Source: an uncultured Blautia sp.
Lineage (GTDB): Bacteria > Bacillota > Clostridia > Lachnospirales > Lachnospiraceae
Assembly (NCBI GenBank): GCA_934364795.1
Contig: CAKRMK010000003.1
Location: 1 to 64,000, forward strand
Direction of reading: 5' to 3'
DNA length: 64,000 bases
Shown: positions 35,412 through 44,119 of the stretch, piece by piece
How the letters are laid out: each line of letters begins with the position of its first letter
How positions within the stretch are numbered: the stretch's first letter is position 1
Position numbers and translations under genes: made by a program
The notes under the pieces: model-generated
Seen by the model: the letters and a program-made list of their open reading frames with translations, nothing else
What the model was told of the DNA's origin: nothing
Database searches by the model: none

Positions 35412-36944
35412 TCAATGCTCTCCCAGATAATCCAGACAATATTTAAAAATACGTTTATAGGTCTTGGTCGTGTAGTGCAATCCATCATCTTTTCCCATAT
35501 CTACACCACTTCCGCCATTGTCCATGCCAAAACCATTTGCCATGAGATAGGAATAAGCATCTATATATGTGTATGTTCCGGAAAGGCCACTGCTGACTGT
35601 AGAATTAAAATAACGAACAGCTTCTTCTCTTCTTGCAGCTTTTCCATAAAGATTTCGTGTTGCATAGTTTACTGGGTTGACCGACATAAAGAACAGTTTA
35701 CAGTTCTTTCCATTTACCATTTCTGCAATTTTCTTCATATAGGTAACATACTCTGAATATCTCTTCAGATCATTCACTCCAAGATTAAAAATAATTGCAG
35801 TAGGTTTATATACAGAATAATGTTCATTTATCTTAGTCATCAACGTATTTACCGCACTTTCCTGAAGCCAGTCCAGTCCTTCTCCACCCTTACAGATAAA
35901 ATCAATATCCTGTGTAACATTTGAACCCAGGCCAAACTGTTTTTCCAAAGTCAGCTGCATGCGGACAGTTCTGGAATCACCAACAAATATAATGTGATTA
36001 TATCCTTTGCTGGTACCTCCGTTTCCCCATCTCCATTTGTTGGAAGCCAGAAGCTCCTCCGCTGTCAGATCTTCTTCATTTACCCGTTTAAATACTACCG
36101 CATATAATTTTACATTCCCTGTTATAAGCATTTTTTCACCAGCCTCATATCTGGGTGAAGTCTGCTTACGGGGTTCTGTGTCCCATCCCATAAAAGTATA
36201 TCCGGAAGCATTCACAATGGAGGGAAGCTTATAGTATTCCCCAGTGGCAATCCGTTCTGTCTTATAAATGGTTCCATCATTTTTACAAAGTGTTACTGTA
36301 ACAACCTGACTATATACTGCATAAAATCTGGTATTCTTTGTAATCCTGACTTCCTGACCCTCTTTTCTGACATTGGAAGTAGAATTTTTATTTGTGGTCC
36401 ATCCCACAACCTCGTAACCCTTTTTCACAGGGACCTGCGGTAATGTAATATAAGTTCCACGGGTTATGATCTTCTTCAGCTTCTTAAATGCAGAATTGGC
36501 TTTTCCCTCATTATTGAAAAAATTAACATTAGAAAAACCAACATTTCTTCTTACTGCATATAGATTCAGATTTTTTCTGAGGCAAATCACTTTTCCAGGG
36601 GCATAGTTCGCTTTGGAAGCATTTTTTCTGGTAGACCAGCCACGGTTCTGATATCCTGCCACTTCCGGAACCTCAGGAAGTTTAATTTTACTTCCGATTT
36701 TTCCGCGTATCAATAGTTTTCCATATCCTTTACTTCCATCCGTATCACGGAATCTGACCACAACAGTGGTCTGTTTGGTTACAGTCTGTTTGGTTACAGT
36801 CTGTTTGGTGGCAGCCTGTACTGTACAGGGTCCTGCTAATATCAGCTTTTTCCCAGTTCCAAGTGAAATCCCAGACAGGAACAATAAAGTCATTATCAGA
36901 ATCCATATGGTATTTATTTTCTTTCTACTGCTGTTATTTTTCAT
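35412..36944 (-). CDS. Secreted SGNH hydrolase with InlB-type B repeats
   Basis: 510 residues. A signal-like segment (about 12-30) is followed by a short TVTKQ triple repeat. Three InlB B-repeat-like modules come next (about 50-290), each ending in a GW-type strand such as GYQNRGWSTRKN, GYEVVGWTTNKN or GYTFMGWDTEPR. The C-terminal 200 residues are an SGNH/GDSL hydrolase: FVGDSRTVRM holds the nucleophile Ser, GVNDL the Asn, and DGLHYT the Asp/His pair. It probably removes acyl or acetyl groups from wall or host glycans. galT ends 36 bases upstream, so co-transcription is likely. Confidence 0.85.
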   Translation of the reverse strand: MKNNSSRKKINTIWILIMTLLFLSGISLGTGKKLILAGPCTVQAATKQTVTKQTVTKQTTVVVRFRDTDGSKGYGKLLIRGKIGSKIKLPEVPEVAGYQNRGWSTRKNASKANYAPGKVICLRKNLNLYAVRRNVGFSNVNFFNNEGKANSAFKKLKKIITRGTYITLPQVPVKKGYEVVGWTTNKNSTSNVRKEGQEVRITKNTRFYAVYSQVVTVTLCKNDGTIYKTERIATGEYYKLPSIVNASGYTFMGWDTEPRKQTSPRYEAGEKMLITGNVKLYAVVFKRVNEEDLTAEELLASNKWRWGNGGTSKGYNHIIFVGDSRTVRMQLTLEKQFGLGSNVTQDIDFICKGGEGLDWLQESAVNTLMTKINEHYSVYKPTAIIFNLGVNDLKRYSEYVTYMKKIAEMVNGKNCKLFFMSVNPVNYATRNLYGKAARREEAVRYFNSTVSSGLSGTYTYIDAYSYLMANGFGMDNGGSGVDMGKDDGLHYTTKTYKRIFKYCLDYLGEH

Positions 36945-36980
36945 AAATGCTCCTCTGCTCTATGTGTGTTCCCCTTATTA

Positions 36981-38471
36981 TTACAGAGTCTGAATAAAAC
37001 GCATAAATGCAGCCCGTCCCTCTTCTGTACATTTGTAGACGCCAGCGTCCTCAAGTACATGTACAAACACATTTCCAACTTCTTTATGCAGTACTTCTTC
37101 AATATTTTCTCTGTCCAGATGATCGTATTTTGGAAGGAATTCGCTAACCCATGCAGCATGCTTCTCAATTTTCTCATTTGAAGCAATATCCTTACCCTCC
37201 AGAATATACTCGGCCAGAAGCTCCAGTTCTTCTTTTAATCTGGCTGGAAGAACTGCTAATCCCATAACTTCTATCAAACCGATATTTTCTTTCTTAATAT
37301 GATGATACTGTGCGTGAGGATGATATACTCCCAGAGGATTTTCCTCTGTAGTAATATTGTTTCGCAGTGTAAGATCAAGCTCAAACGTATCACCTTTTTT
37401 ACGTGCAATTGGGGTAATTGTATTATGAGGTTCCCCATCGGTTTCTGCAAAAATAAATGCAGATTCATCGGTATAACCTCTCCATACTTCCAGCACATGT
37501 GTAGCCAGTTCAATCAGTCTCTTCTCATCTTTATGGCGGATACGAAGAACGGAAAGCGGCCATTTTACAATTCCGGCTTCTACATCTTCATACCCTGGAA
37601 TCGTCACATGCTTTTCTATTTCTGCCTTTGCCATTGCAAATGTGTAATGACCACCCTGGAAATGATCATGGCTTAAAATAGAACCGCCAACAATCGGAAG
37701 ATCCGCATTGGAGCCCAGGAAATAATGTGGAAACAGCTTTACAAAATCAAAAAGTTTAATAAAGGTGTTTCTCTCAATTTTCATAGGAGTGTGCTGGCAA
37801 TTAAATACAATACAGTGCTCATTATAGTATACATATGGGGAATACTGCAGTCCCCACGGACAGTCATTGATCGTAATTGGAATAATCCTGTGATTCTCTC
37901 TGGCAGGATGATTTGCCCTTCCTGCATATCCTTCATTCTCTGGGCAAAGCAGACATTTCGGATAGCTGCTGGACTTTACAAGTTTTGCAGCCGCAATTGC
38001 CTTAGGATCTTTTTCTGGTTTGGAAAGATTAATCGTAATGTCAATATCACCATATGGAGAATCCACAGTCCATTTCTGATCTTTCTTCACACGATAACGA
38101 CGAATATAATCACTATCCTGACTTAATTTATAAAAATAGTCAGTAGCTTCTTCCGGAGATTTCTCATATTTTTCCCAGAAAGTCTTCTGCACCTGTGCCG
38201 GACGCGGCATCAGACAGTTCATCAGTCTTGTGTCAAAAAGGTCTCTGTAAACCACACTGTCCTGAATCAGTCCACGCTCTACGGCCTCATCAAGAAGTTC
38301 TTTTAAAACTTCCTCCAGATCAATATTAGCATACTCTTTCTCTGGTTCTGTATACTCATCTTCCTTAAAAACATCCAGCAAAAGATTAGTAGTATAATTT
38401 TTCTCACAGGCAGGTGTCAGTCCTGTCTCAATTCCATACTGCACAAGTTTTTTAATACTCTCACTTAACAT
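36981..38471 (-). CDS. galT: UDP-glucose--hexose-1-phosphate uridylyltransferase (GalT, type 2)
   Basis: 496 residues of the Firmicute GalT2 family, longer than the E. coli type. The active-site region is SILSHDHFQGGHYTFAMA, and cysteines in PKCLLCPENEG may bind metal. It exchanges UMP between UDP-glucose and galactose 1-phosphate in the Leloir pathway. The ribosome site AAAGGA precedes the ATG. galK and galE are not present. The 219-base gap upstream is mostly a MITE-like element (38507-38649). Confidence 0.92.
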   Translation of the reverse strand: MLSESIKKLVQYGIETGLTPACEKNYTTNLLLDVFKEDEYTEPEKEYANIDLEEVLKELLDEAVERGLIQDSVVYRDLFDTRLMNCLMPRPAQVQKTFWEKYEKSPEEATDYFYKLSQDSDYIRRYRVKKDQKWTVDSPYGDIDITINLSKPEKDPKAIAAAKLVKSSSYPKCLLCPENEGYAGRANHPARENHRIIPITINDCPWGLQYSPYVYYNEHCIVFNCQHTPMKIERNTFIKLFDFVKLFPHYFLGSNADLPIVGGSILSHDHFQGGHYTFAMAKAEIEKHVTIPGYEDVEAGIVKWPLSVLRIRHKDEKRLIELATHVLEVWRGYTDESAFIFAETDGEPHNTITPIARKKGDTFELDLTLRNNITTEENPLGVYHPHAQYHHIKKENIGLIEVMGLAVLPARLKEELELLAEYILEGKDIASNEKIEKHAAWVSEFLPKYDHLDRENIEEVLHKEVGNVFVHVLEDAGVYKCTEEGRAAFMRFIQTL

Positions 38472-38506
38472 ATTCGCCGTTCCTTTCTGTTGACAGTGTA
38501 TTTCTG

Positions 38507-38649
38507 GTTACTGTTCACTGGTAATATTCCGCGAAATGTTTTTTGTGGGCAAAGCTCACAGAAAACCCGAGAATCTCGGCGCGAAATCATGCAAAGCATG
38601 ATTTCTGTGCATCGCAAAGCGTGTTGCTGTAAACGGAGTGAACAGTAAC
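38507..38649. repeat. MITE-like element with 13-bp terminal inverted repeats
   Basis: GTTACTGTTCACT (38507-38519) and its exact complement AGTGAACAGTAAC (38637-38649) bound a 143-bp block packed with hairpins: CGAGAATCTCG, AAATCATGC/GCATGATTT and a TGTG..CACA stem. TATTTCTG and TATTCCTG flank it directly, like an eight-base target duplication with one mismatch. No protein is encoded. Confidence 0.7.
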
Positions 38650-38690
38650 TATTCCTGCACTGTTTTATACGTAGCACTTACTATTTTACC

Positions 38691-41141
38691 TTAATAACTG
38701 ATATTTTCAATATAGCTGATAAAAATATTTCCTGCCTTTTCAAACAATTCTGTACTGTCATTCATACCATAAGGATAAGATTCGTCTTTTTGTGGATCAT
38801 ACAGATAAGTATTATATTCATCATAACCAATAATCACAACATAAGTATCACTTCCAGTTTTCGCAATTACAGGTCTTTGTGCACTGATTTCATACAGCAC
38901 ACTGTCAAGAGTACATCCTGAAAGATCCATCACTTTTCCCTCTGTGCCAAGTGACTCCTGAAGAGTGGACGTATCTGTAAACTTCTGCTTCACTGCTTCT
39001 GGTATGTCATCCAGATTAAGAATCAGTTTTGTTTTCTTATTTCCCCTCTCCCATACATACTGCTGTGCACTGTTTAATACAACTCCAGTCTGTTCATCTG
39101 CCCTTTGTATTGCAAGAGCCGGATCTGTGTACGTACTGTCAAGCCCGCCTTTTGCATAGACATAATATAGATTTTCATCCAGAGTCTGTTTATCCAGTTC
39201 AACAGAGCTGTCATTAATATTCTTAATCTTCGCATATACAACAAGTGGATCCTGTATTTCCGGAGCCTCGCTTAAAGCAAGCCGCATCTGTGTACCGGTT
39301 CTGGAATTACTTACCAACTCAACAGATACCGTATTTGCCGAAGCTTTTACATTATTCAGAATATTATCTTTGTTCACAGCTTTATAACCTTTTTTTGTCT
39401 TTTTTGACAATTCAAATTCCATCATTGTACTGCCAATGGTAACATCGGTTATATAAAGACCGTCCTGATGATATTCCTTTTTCAAAGTACCATCAAATCC
39501 TTCAATTCGAACAGTATGGATTCCTGTTGTTTCATGCCCGTTTTCGTCTGTAACGCGATCTCCATCCACTACAATTCCATAAACCAGATCTTCGTTCATA
39601 AAGCCTGACAATTCAAGAGTTTGTCCATCAGAAGGTGCCAACAGCCTTGTTTCCAGTGTCTCAAAATCGATTTCTTTGATATCACCGGCACTTTCACCTT
39701 CCTGAATCACCCATGCCGCATGTGCATTTGTATCCGAAACAGCAAACTCATCACTTAAAATTCCCGCTTCCAGTACCTCACTGGTACCTGCCTGGATATC
39801 TATTTTATATAGTTTCTGTGCAAATAAAAGGAATAGTAAATTATCTGTGCTCACATAAGACAGGTTGCCTAGATCCTTCTCCAGAAATTCACTGGACTTG
39901 CTTGACGGAATGAATACTTTTTCTTCCACTACATTCTGATCATTACTGTAATGATATACACATACTCCACAGTAACCTTCCCGTGTTCCCCTGTTCATAT
40001 ATCCATAAAGAACAAAGTCCACATCTCCGTTGTCTTCTACACGTATAATTTTAATATCATGTTTATATCGCGAATCTCTGTAATCGCCGTCATTTTCCTT
40101 ACGGAAACTGAATATTCTTGAAAACTTCCCATCATCAGGTGAATAAGACCAAAGGTCACCTTCCTGAACAAATGCCACAATTCCGGCATTTTCATTAGTC
40201 ATATATTCCACATTTTTATCCCGAACACCAAGAAGCAGTCCCTGATCTGAAATATGTATGGAGCTTTCCTGGAATATCTGTGTTGCACTGCGTTTGAAAT
40301 CCAGAAGCATAATTCTTGTTTCTGTATAACGCATTCTGTAAAACTCTGTTACATCGTAAATCTCCTGATTTCCATCTGTATCCTGTGCAGCAATCTGATA
40401 TTCCAGTGACACACTTGCTGTAGTTTCATTAATATCTTTAATCACAGGAATACCACTTCTGTAAATCTTAGGACTTAGGGAACCCCAGCTGATTTCCGCA
40501 AACGTTGAATTGATATCTACATCTGTAAAATTTGTAGTAGTTGAGGAACTGTCAGATTCCAGATAACTGGTCAGATCCTCTGCCGATGCTTTATCCATAC
40601 ATTTTTCATAAAAACTGGAAGCAAATTTAACATATTGGTCAGCATTCACATTAGATCTTGATACCACTCTGGTGTAATAATAGGCATTCCCTTTATCTGT
40701 ATCCAGTGTAATCTGCAAAGAATACTCCTGATTCATCAGTAAATCGCTGGTAATCTCTATGGTAGTTTCCAGATATCGATCTCTTTTTTCAAGACTTTTT
40801 ACCTTTCTGTTTTCCAGAACCTTACTGCCATCAGATGTGCGTATTTCATAAGAAAGACTTTTCACCTTTGTATCGTAAGGATTTACAGCCAGAACCAGCT
40901 TCTTTGATGTGTCAAGGGGCGTCACACTATCCCGGATGAAATCAGCCTGCATGATCTGGCTATATCCATACATCCGGTTTGCATAACTTCCATCAAATTC
41001 TACCATCACTTCCGGCAGCACAGAATCATTCATATCAGAACGATCATCCGTCGTCTCACTGTTCAGCAACAAGGCACTCCCTGCTACTCCAAGCACAAAA
41101 ACAATCAGGAGAATACCCAGTCTGCATAAAATTTTTTTCAT
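38691..41141 (-). CDS. Large membrane-anchored hypothetical protein with C39-like tail
   Basis: 816 residues with one membrane segment at 7-27 and a long extracytoplasmic part. The middle looks like a beta-propeller or sandwich (repeated LWSYSPDDGKFSRIFSF-type strands). The last 75 residues resemble a C39-like papain fold: CTLDSVLYEISAQRPVIAK, then TYVVIIGYDEYNTYLYDP, but the usual catalytic His (HYVV) is Thr and no CGP cysteine box is found, so it is probably inactive. It starts 11 bases after the methyltransferase stop, with AGGAG. Function unknown. Confidence 0.65.
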   Translation of the reverse strand: MKKILCRLGILLIVFVLGVAGSALLLNSETTDDRSDMNDSVLPEVMVEFDGSYANRMYGYSQIMQADFIRDSVTPLDTSKKLVLAVNPYDTKVKSLSYEIRTSDGSKVLENRKVKSLEKRDRYLETTIEITSDLLMNQEYSLQITLDTDKGNAYYYTRVVSRSNVNADQYVKFASSFYEKCMDKASAEDLTSYLESDSSSTTTNFTDVDINSTFAEISWGSLSPKIYRSGIPVIKDINETTASVSLEYQIAAQDTDGNQEIYDVTEFYRMRYTETRIMLLDFKRSATQIFQESSIHISDQGLLLGVRDKNVEYMTNENAGIVAFVQEGDLWSYSPDDGKFSRIFSFRKENDGDYRDSRYKHDIKIIRVEDNGDVDFVLYGYMNRGTREGYCGVCVYHYSNDQNVVEEKVFIPSSKSSEFLEKDLGNLSYVSTDNLLFLLFAQKLYKIDIQAGTSEVLEAGILSDEFAVSDTNAHAAWVIQEGESAGDIKEIDFETLETRLLAPSDGQTLELSGFMNEDLVYGIVVDGDRVTDENGHETTGIHTVRIEGFDGTLKKEYHQDGLYITDVTIGSTMMEFELSKKTKKGYKAVNKDNILNNVKASANTVSVELVSNSRTGTQMRLALSEAPEIQDPLVVYAKIKNINDSSVELDKQTLDENLYYVYAKGGLDSTYTDPALAIQRADEQTGVVLNSAQQYVWERGNKKTKLILNLDDIPEAVKQKFTDTSTLQESLGTEGKVMDLSGCTLDSVLYEISAQRPVIAKTGSDTYVVIIGYDEYNTYLYDPQKDESYPYGMNDSTELFEKAGNIFISYIENISY

Positions 41142-41152
41142 TCTATCTCCTC

Positions 41153-42367
41153 TTAATTTTCTGTATTGACGGTTCCCTCCAAATATAGAAGTCTGTCTAA
41201 TGCAGGACTGACATGCAGTTTTGCCATAAGTTCTTCTGTATTTTTCAAACTTTTTTTATTTCCGGTTTTTACTGCTCTGATAAGAAGATTCTTTGGTGTA
41301 TGTTCCATATCAATAAATTCCAGGATCTGGGTTTCATATCCCATACTCTCCAGCAGATTTGCACGGATTCCATCTGTAATCAGCGCAGACATCCTCTCTT
41401 TCAGAATTCCATATTTCAGAACAGGCTCCAATGTATCATTTTTAATCTGGCGATTCAGCTCATGCTGACAACATGGAACTGAAAGAATCACCTTTGCTCC
41501 CCAGTCCACAGCTTTTGCAAGCGCATAATCAGTTGCTGTATCGCAGGCATGAAGTGTTACCACCATATCTACAGAAGAAACACCTTCATAGTCAGCAATA
41601 TCTCCCTGATAAAAGTGCAGCTTTTCATAACCATATTTCTTTGCCAGGCCATTGCACTTCTGAATTACATCTGTTTTCAGATCCAGACCAATGATATTCA
41701 CATCGTATTTTTTCAATTCTTTCAAATAATAATACATCGCAAATGTAAGATAAGACTTGCCACAGCCAAAATCCAATATTGTAACTTCATTCTGCTGATC
41801 CAGCTTTGGAAGAATATCCTGAATAAATTCCAGGAAACGGTTAATCTGACGGAATTTATCATATTTAGCAGTAATAATTTTTCCTTCTTTATTCATAACT
41901 CCCAGATCAATCAGAAATGGAACTGGCACATTTTCCTGAAGAATATATTTCTTAACACGGTTATGTGCAAGTATCTGGCGTTTTTCCGTATTTTCAGAAG
42001 ACTTGTCCATATTACAGGAATAATCTCCATTTTGAGCAGTTTTGGGATGACGTTTTGTCTTTATTGTTATTTTTCCTTTTTTACTTACCAGAACAGTTCC
42101 ATCCAGCGCCACCCCACTTGCCTGAAGCTGCGAAAAATCCTGTATCAGCATATTCTTCAAATAGCCTATCAGTTCTTCCCTTTGATAATTCCTGTGAAGC
42201 ACCTTTGTACCTACAGTTTCAGACGCCTGATACATTACTTTGCCCTTAATTTCTACCGGACGTATTTTCACCTTTGACGGTCCATCGCTTCTGCTGCCAC
42301 TTAAGACCGCCTGATTCAACTGTTCATTTATCTGTTCTTCTAAATATTCTTCTATTGTTTTCATCAT
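41153..42367 (-). CDS. Class I SAM-dependent methyltransferase (METTL25/RRNAD1-like)
   Basis: 404 residues. The SAM-binding motif I is TILDFGCGKSYLTFAMYYYL in the second half, with IGLDLK, YQGDIAD, TLHACDTATDYALAKAVD and VPCCQHEL following, a set seen in the Methyltransf_32 (METTL25/RRNAD1-like) group; substrate unknown. The N-terminal 150 residues are a separate domain. Two adjacent ATGs (42367, 42364) lack a ribosome site and come only five bases after a TATAAT, so the mRNA may be leaderless. The 816-residue gene follows closely. Confidence 0.82.
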   Translation of the reverse strand: MMKTIEEYLEEQINEQLNQAVLSGSRSDGPSKVKIRPVEIKGKVMYQASETVGTKVLHRNYQREELIGYLKNMLIQDFSQLQASGVALDGTVLVSKKGKITIKTKRHPKTAQNGDYSCNMDKSSENTEKRQILAHNRVKKYILQENVPVPFLIDLGVMNKEGKIITAKYDKFRQINRFLEFIQDILPKLDQQNEVTILDFGCGKSYLTFAMYYYLKELKKYDVNIIGLDLKTDVIQKCNGLAKKYGYEKLHFYQGDIADYEGVSSVDMVVTLHACDTATDYALAKAVDWGAKVILSVPCCQHELNRQIKNDTLEPVLKYGILKERMSALITDGIRANLLESMGYETQILEFIDMEHTPKNLLIRAVKTGNKKSLKNTEELMAKLHVSPALDRLLYLEGTVNTEN

Positions 42368-42371
42368 TTTA

Positions 42372-42401
42372 ATTATAATAACTGTATTAAATCCACTGTA
42401 A
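42372..42401 (-). promoter_or_regulatory. Promoter abutting the methyltransferase start
   Basis: Minus strand: -35 TTACAG (42401-42396), an 18-base spacer and -10 TATAAT (42377-42372), directly followed by TAAAATGATG. Confidence 0.5.
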
Positions 42402-42430
42402 TTTTTCTTTTTCTGTTAATATATTTCTAT

Positions 42431-42799
42431 CTAGTACCATCCTCTGCAGCGCTTTCTTCTGCATCGTCTCCTGGAAATTTCATGAAAAAGAAGAACATCC
42501 ACAAGATCTCCAAGAAGGCTGTCTGACATTGCCTCTACACCATTGTGTGACTTAACAGATTCTTTAATCTTCGCTCCCAGATGATGCAGCATATACTGGT
42601 CCGGATATTCGTCATAGAGCCTGCTGCCTTCATAATCCAGTAAATCGCACTCTTCTTCAACTTTTTCCTGAATCAGCTTCGCTGTCTGGGGATAATATGA
42701 TTTCATAAGCGAAAATTCTTTTTCCTGTTCCTTTTCCCCTCTGAACAGCAAAGGGTTCGCATAGCTTGCGTAAAATGGATAAAAATCTTTATATATCAT
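42431..42799 (-). CDS. Small hypothetical protein
   Basis: 122 residues from MIYKDFYPFYASYANP. A longer frame to 42844 has no ribosome site and its extra residues look unlike the rest. The body is acidic and helical (SYYPQTAKLIQEKVEEECDL, then YDEYPDQYMLHHLGAKI), ending in a strongly basic RRRCRRKRCRGWY. I recall similar short proteins in Lachnospiraceae but no named family. The Arg/Cys tail might bind nucleic acid; this is not established. It lies between mtnN and the methyltransferase on the same strand. Confidence 0.6.
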   Translation of the reverse strand: MIYKDFYPFYASYANPLLFRGEKEQEKEFSLMKSYYPQTAKLIQEKVEEECDLLDYEGSRLYDEYPDQYMLHHLGAKIKESVKSHNGVEAMSDSLLGDLVDVLLFHEISRRRCRRKRCRGWY

Positions 42800-42885
42800 A
42801 CAAATACTCTGATCCCTTTTCCATTTCACTTTCAGTATATGCAAAGACTACGCCTTATGCCAATAGTCAGGATTTTTGTTGCTTC

Positions 42886-43584
42886 TCAGATTTCTTCTAA
42901 CATCTTTAATGTAAGATTTACACTGTGTACAATTGCTGCTTTTTCAAATTCACTATAATCCATCTGTGCACTTCCATCTGCTTTATCAGAAATTGCACGG
43001 ATAACCAGGAACGGAACATCATTCAGATATGCTGCCTGTCCAATTGCTGCGCCCTCCATTTCGGTAGCGTATGCTGAAAATTCTGAAACGATTCCGTCTT
43101 TCACGTCCTGGTCACAGACAAACTGATCACCAGAAGCAATTCGTCCCTCAAACACCTGTATATCCGGATTTACTTCACTGCAGACCTTCACAGCTAATTT
43201 TCGCAATCTTTCATCAGCGTTAAAGAAAAATACCGGCATCTGCGGAATTTGTCCTTTGCGATATCCAAATCCTGTAGCATCCATGTCATGCTGAACAACA
43301 TCTGTTGAGACAACAATATCTCCTATATTAATGTCTTTATTCAGGCTTCCTGCAATTCCAGTATTGATAATTGCTTCCACAGAAAACATATCTGCCAGAA
43401 TCTGTGCACAAATACCTGCATTCACTTTTCCAATTCCGGAACGTACTACAACTGCCTTTTTCCCTGCAAGAGTACCTTCATAAAAGTCCATGGATGCTTT
43501 TTTTATAATTCTGACATCTTCCATTTTTTCTTTTAAAATAGCAACTTCTTCTTCCATTGCCCCAATAATACCAATGTTTTTCAT
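42886..43584 (-). CDS. mtnN: 5'-methylthioadenosine/S-adenosylhomocysteine nucleosidase
   Basis: 232 residues, full-length MTA/SAH nucleosidase. It has the N-terminal IGIIGAMEEEVAIL with the catalytic Glu, GIGKVNAGICAQ, TGIAGSLN, the substrate loop ATEMEGAAIGQ and RAISDKAD with the catalytic Asp. It cleaves adenine from methylthioadenosine and SAH, recycling by-products of SAM use. The ribosome site CAGGAG is eight bases before the ATG. Confidence 0.95.
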   Translation of the reverse strand: MKNIGIIGAMEEEVAILKEKMEDVRIIKKASMDFYEGTLAGKKAVVVRSGIGKVNAGICAQILADMFSVEAIINTGIAGSLNKDINIGDIVVSTDVVQHDMDATGFGYRKGQIPQMPVFFFNADERLRKLAVKVCSEVNPDIQVFEGRIASGDQFVCDQDVKDGIVSEFSAYATEMEGAAIGQAAYLNDVPFLVIRAISDKADGSAQMDYSEFEKAAIVHSVNLTLKMLEEI

Positions 43585-43826
43585 TTTATATTCTCCTGTT
43601 TTCTATTTTTATTTTCTCAGAAATTTTAATAAAATAATCTCATTTGGTATTATACCAAAACTTCTTCTCATATCCAACTTAAATTTAGTATTGCAATTTA
43701 TATATAAAATTTTTACATATATTTTGGCATCCGCTGATTTTAGCATGGAAACTTATAATATGTTCTGCTATAATAAAAACACGCTTAAATGCTTTACAAT
43801 TTTTTAGATAATCGGAGGAAAAAACA

Positions 43827-44069
43827 ATGGAATACAAAACAAAAGGTGTTTGCTCTATGGCAATTCAATATGAACTTGATGATGAACAGAAGGTTCACAA
43901 TGTGAAATTTATTGGCGGATGCTCAGGCAACACGCAGGGCGTAGCCAAACTTGTAGAAGGAATGCCTGCAAAAGAAGTAATTACCCGCCTGGAAGGCATT
44001 CAGTGTGGCAAAAGACCAACTTCATGTCCAGACCAACTTGCAACAGCATTAAAGGAAGCTCTTTCATGA
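43827..44069 (+). CDS. TIGR03905 family TSCPD domain protein
   Basis: 80 residues, essentially one TSCPD domain: FIGGCSGNTQGVAKLVEGM and the signature RPTSCPDQLATAL with C2-type cysteines. The domain is also found at the end of some ribonucleotide reductases and in small stand-alone Clostridial proteins of unknown role; cysteines suggest metal binding. The ribosome site is GGAGG, an extended -10 TGCTATAAT lies upstream, and a terminator follows. Confidence 0.9.
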   Translation: MEYKTKGVCSMAIQYELDDEQKVHNVKFIGGCSGNTQGVAKLVEGMPAKEVITRLEGIQCGKRPTSCPDQLATALKEALS

Positions 44070-44076
44070 TTTATAT

Positions 44077-44112
44077 TCCTGGGAACCCAATGGATTCCCA
44101 GGATTTTTATTT
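44077..44112 (+). terminator. Terminator after the TSCPD gene
   Basis: CCTGGGAA pairs with TTCCCAGG across a short loop, followed by ATTTTTATTTT. Confidence 0.85.
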
Positions 44113-44119
44113 TAATATA

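Noticed and set aside
41549..42277. A 242-codon open frame antisense to the methyltransferase
   Set aside because: Ile/Phe-rich shadow of the opposite strand, no supporting start.
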